Assembly: GCF_000185385.1 (NCBI RefSeq)
Contig: NZ_GL622296.1
Span: forward strand, 844,937 to 887,541
DNA length: 42,605 bases
DNA from: Lachnoanaerobaculum saburreum DSM 3986
GTDB lineage: Bacteria; Bacillota; Clostridia; Lachnospirales; Lachnospiraceae
Reading direction: 5' to 3'
In this document: positions 42,598 to 42,605 of the stretch, piece by piece
Layout: each line of letters begins with the position of its first letter
Position numbering within the stretch: position 1 is the first letter of the stretch
Notes under the pieces: model-generated
The model's database searches: none
The model's input: only the letters and a program-made list of their open reading frames with translations
Told to the model about the DNA's origin: nothing
Made by a program: the position numbers and the translations under genes

Positions 42598-42605
42598 TTT
42601 TTAAA

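Overview
This window is AT-rich, densely coded chromosomal DNA of a low-GC Gram-positive anaerobe. It most likely comes from a clostridium of the Lachnospiraceae type. The reasons are the clostridial glycerol cluster (glpK, a GlpA-like oxidase with a BFD iron-sulfur domain, a second FAD/NAD oxidoreductase, DUF1667), strong AGGAGG-type ribosome binding sites, occasional TTG starts, an SLH-domain surface protein, and zinc and iron regulation of Gram-positive style. Genus is not proven by the sequence.

Layout. 1-2.4 kb: three uncharacterised membrane or secreted proteins, the first cut by the window edge. 2.4-7.0 kb: glycerol utilisation operon. 7.1-12.7 kb: housekeeping and small-molecule genes (chorismate mutase, DUF2156 and Eis-like acyltransferases, C39-like protein, a TetR/flavodoxin-fold reductase pair with tandem operators, DUF3592, GNAT). 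12.8-16.8 kb: a patchwork with paralogous membrane proteins, DUF1643, relics of a nucleotidyltransferase gene, of cbiN and of a cytidylate-kinase-like gene, and a promoter-hairpin-terminator unit that may encode a small RNA. 16.85-23.5 kb: a defence-island-like stretch made of two overlapping nucleotidyltransferase genes, an overlapping 805-residue protein of unknown function, an AAA15 (RloA/AbiLi-like) ATPase and a broken RloB/AbiLii-like partner beside an IS200/IS605 TnpB remnant and its right end. 23.6-31.1 kb: low-molecular-weight phosphatase plus membrane protein, iron-dependent alcohol dehydrogenase, a zinc regulator/uptake operon (Fur family, ZnuA, ZnuC, ZnuB) and phosphoglycerate mutase gpmI. 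31.3-36.1 kb: SLH protein plus a MacA/MacB-like export system. 36.2-38.0 kb: CPBP protease and glycosyltransferase. 38.3-42.2 kb: a pair of half-size ABC transporters of the siderophore (IrtAB/YbtPQ) type behind two iron-box-like palindromes. 42.4-42.6 kb: tRNA-Val and tRNA-Met.

How the genes work together. The glycerol genes take glycerol to glycerol-3-phosphate and then to dihydroxyacetone phosphate, which joins glycolysis. The TetR gene probably controls itself and its neighbour. The Fur-family regulator probably controls zinc import through two abutting 19-bp sites. The ABC pair is probably repressed when iron is sufficient.

The most interesting candidate for an undescribed system is the translationally coupled nucleotidyltransferase / nucleotidyltransferase / 805-residue module at 16850-21046. 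It lies next to a damaged RloA-RloB-like abortive-infection pair and follows a region that looks tandemly duplicated and decayed.
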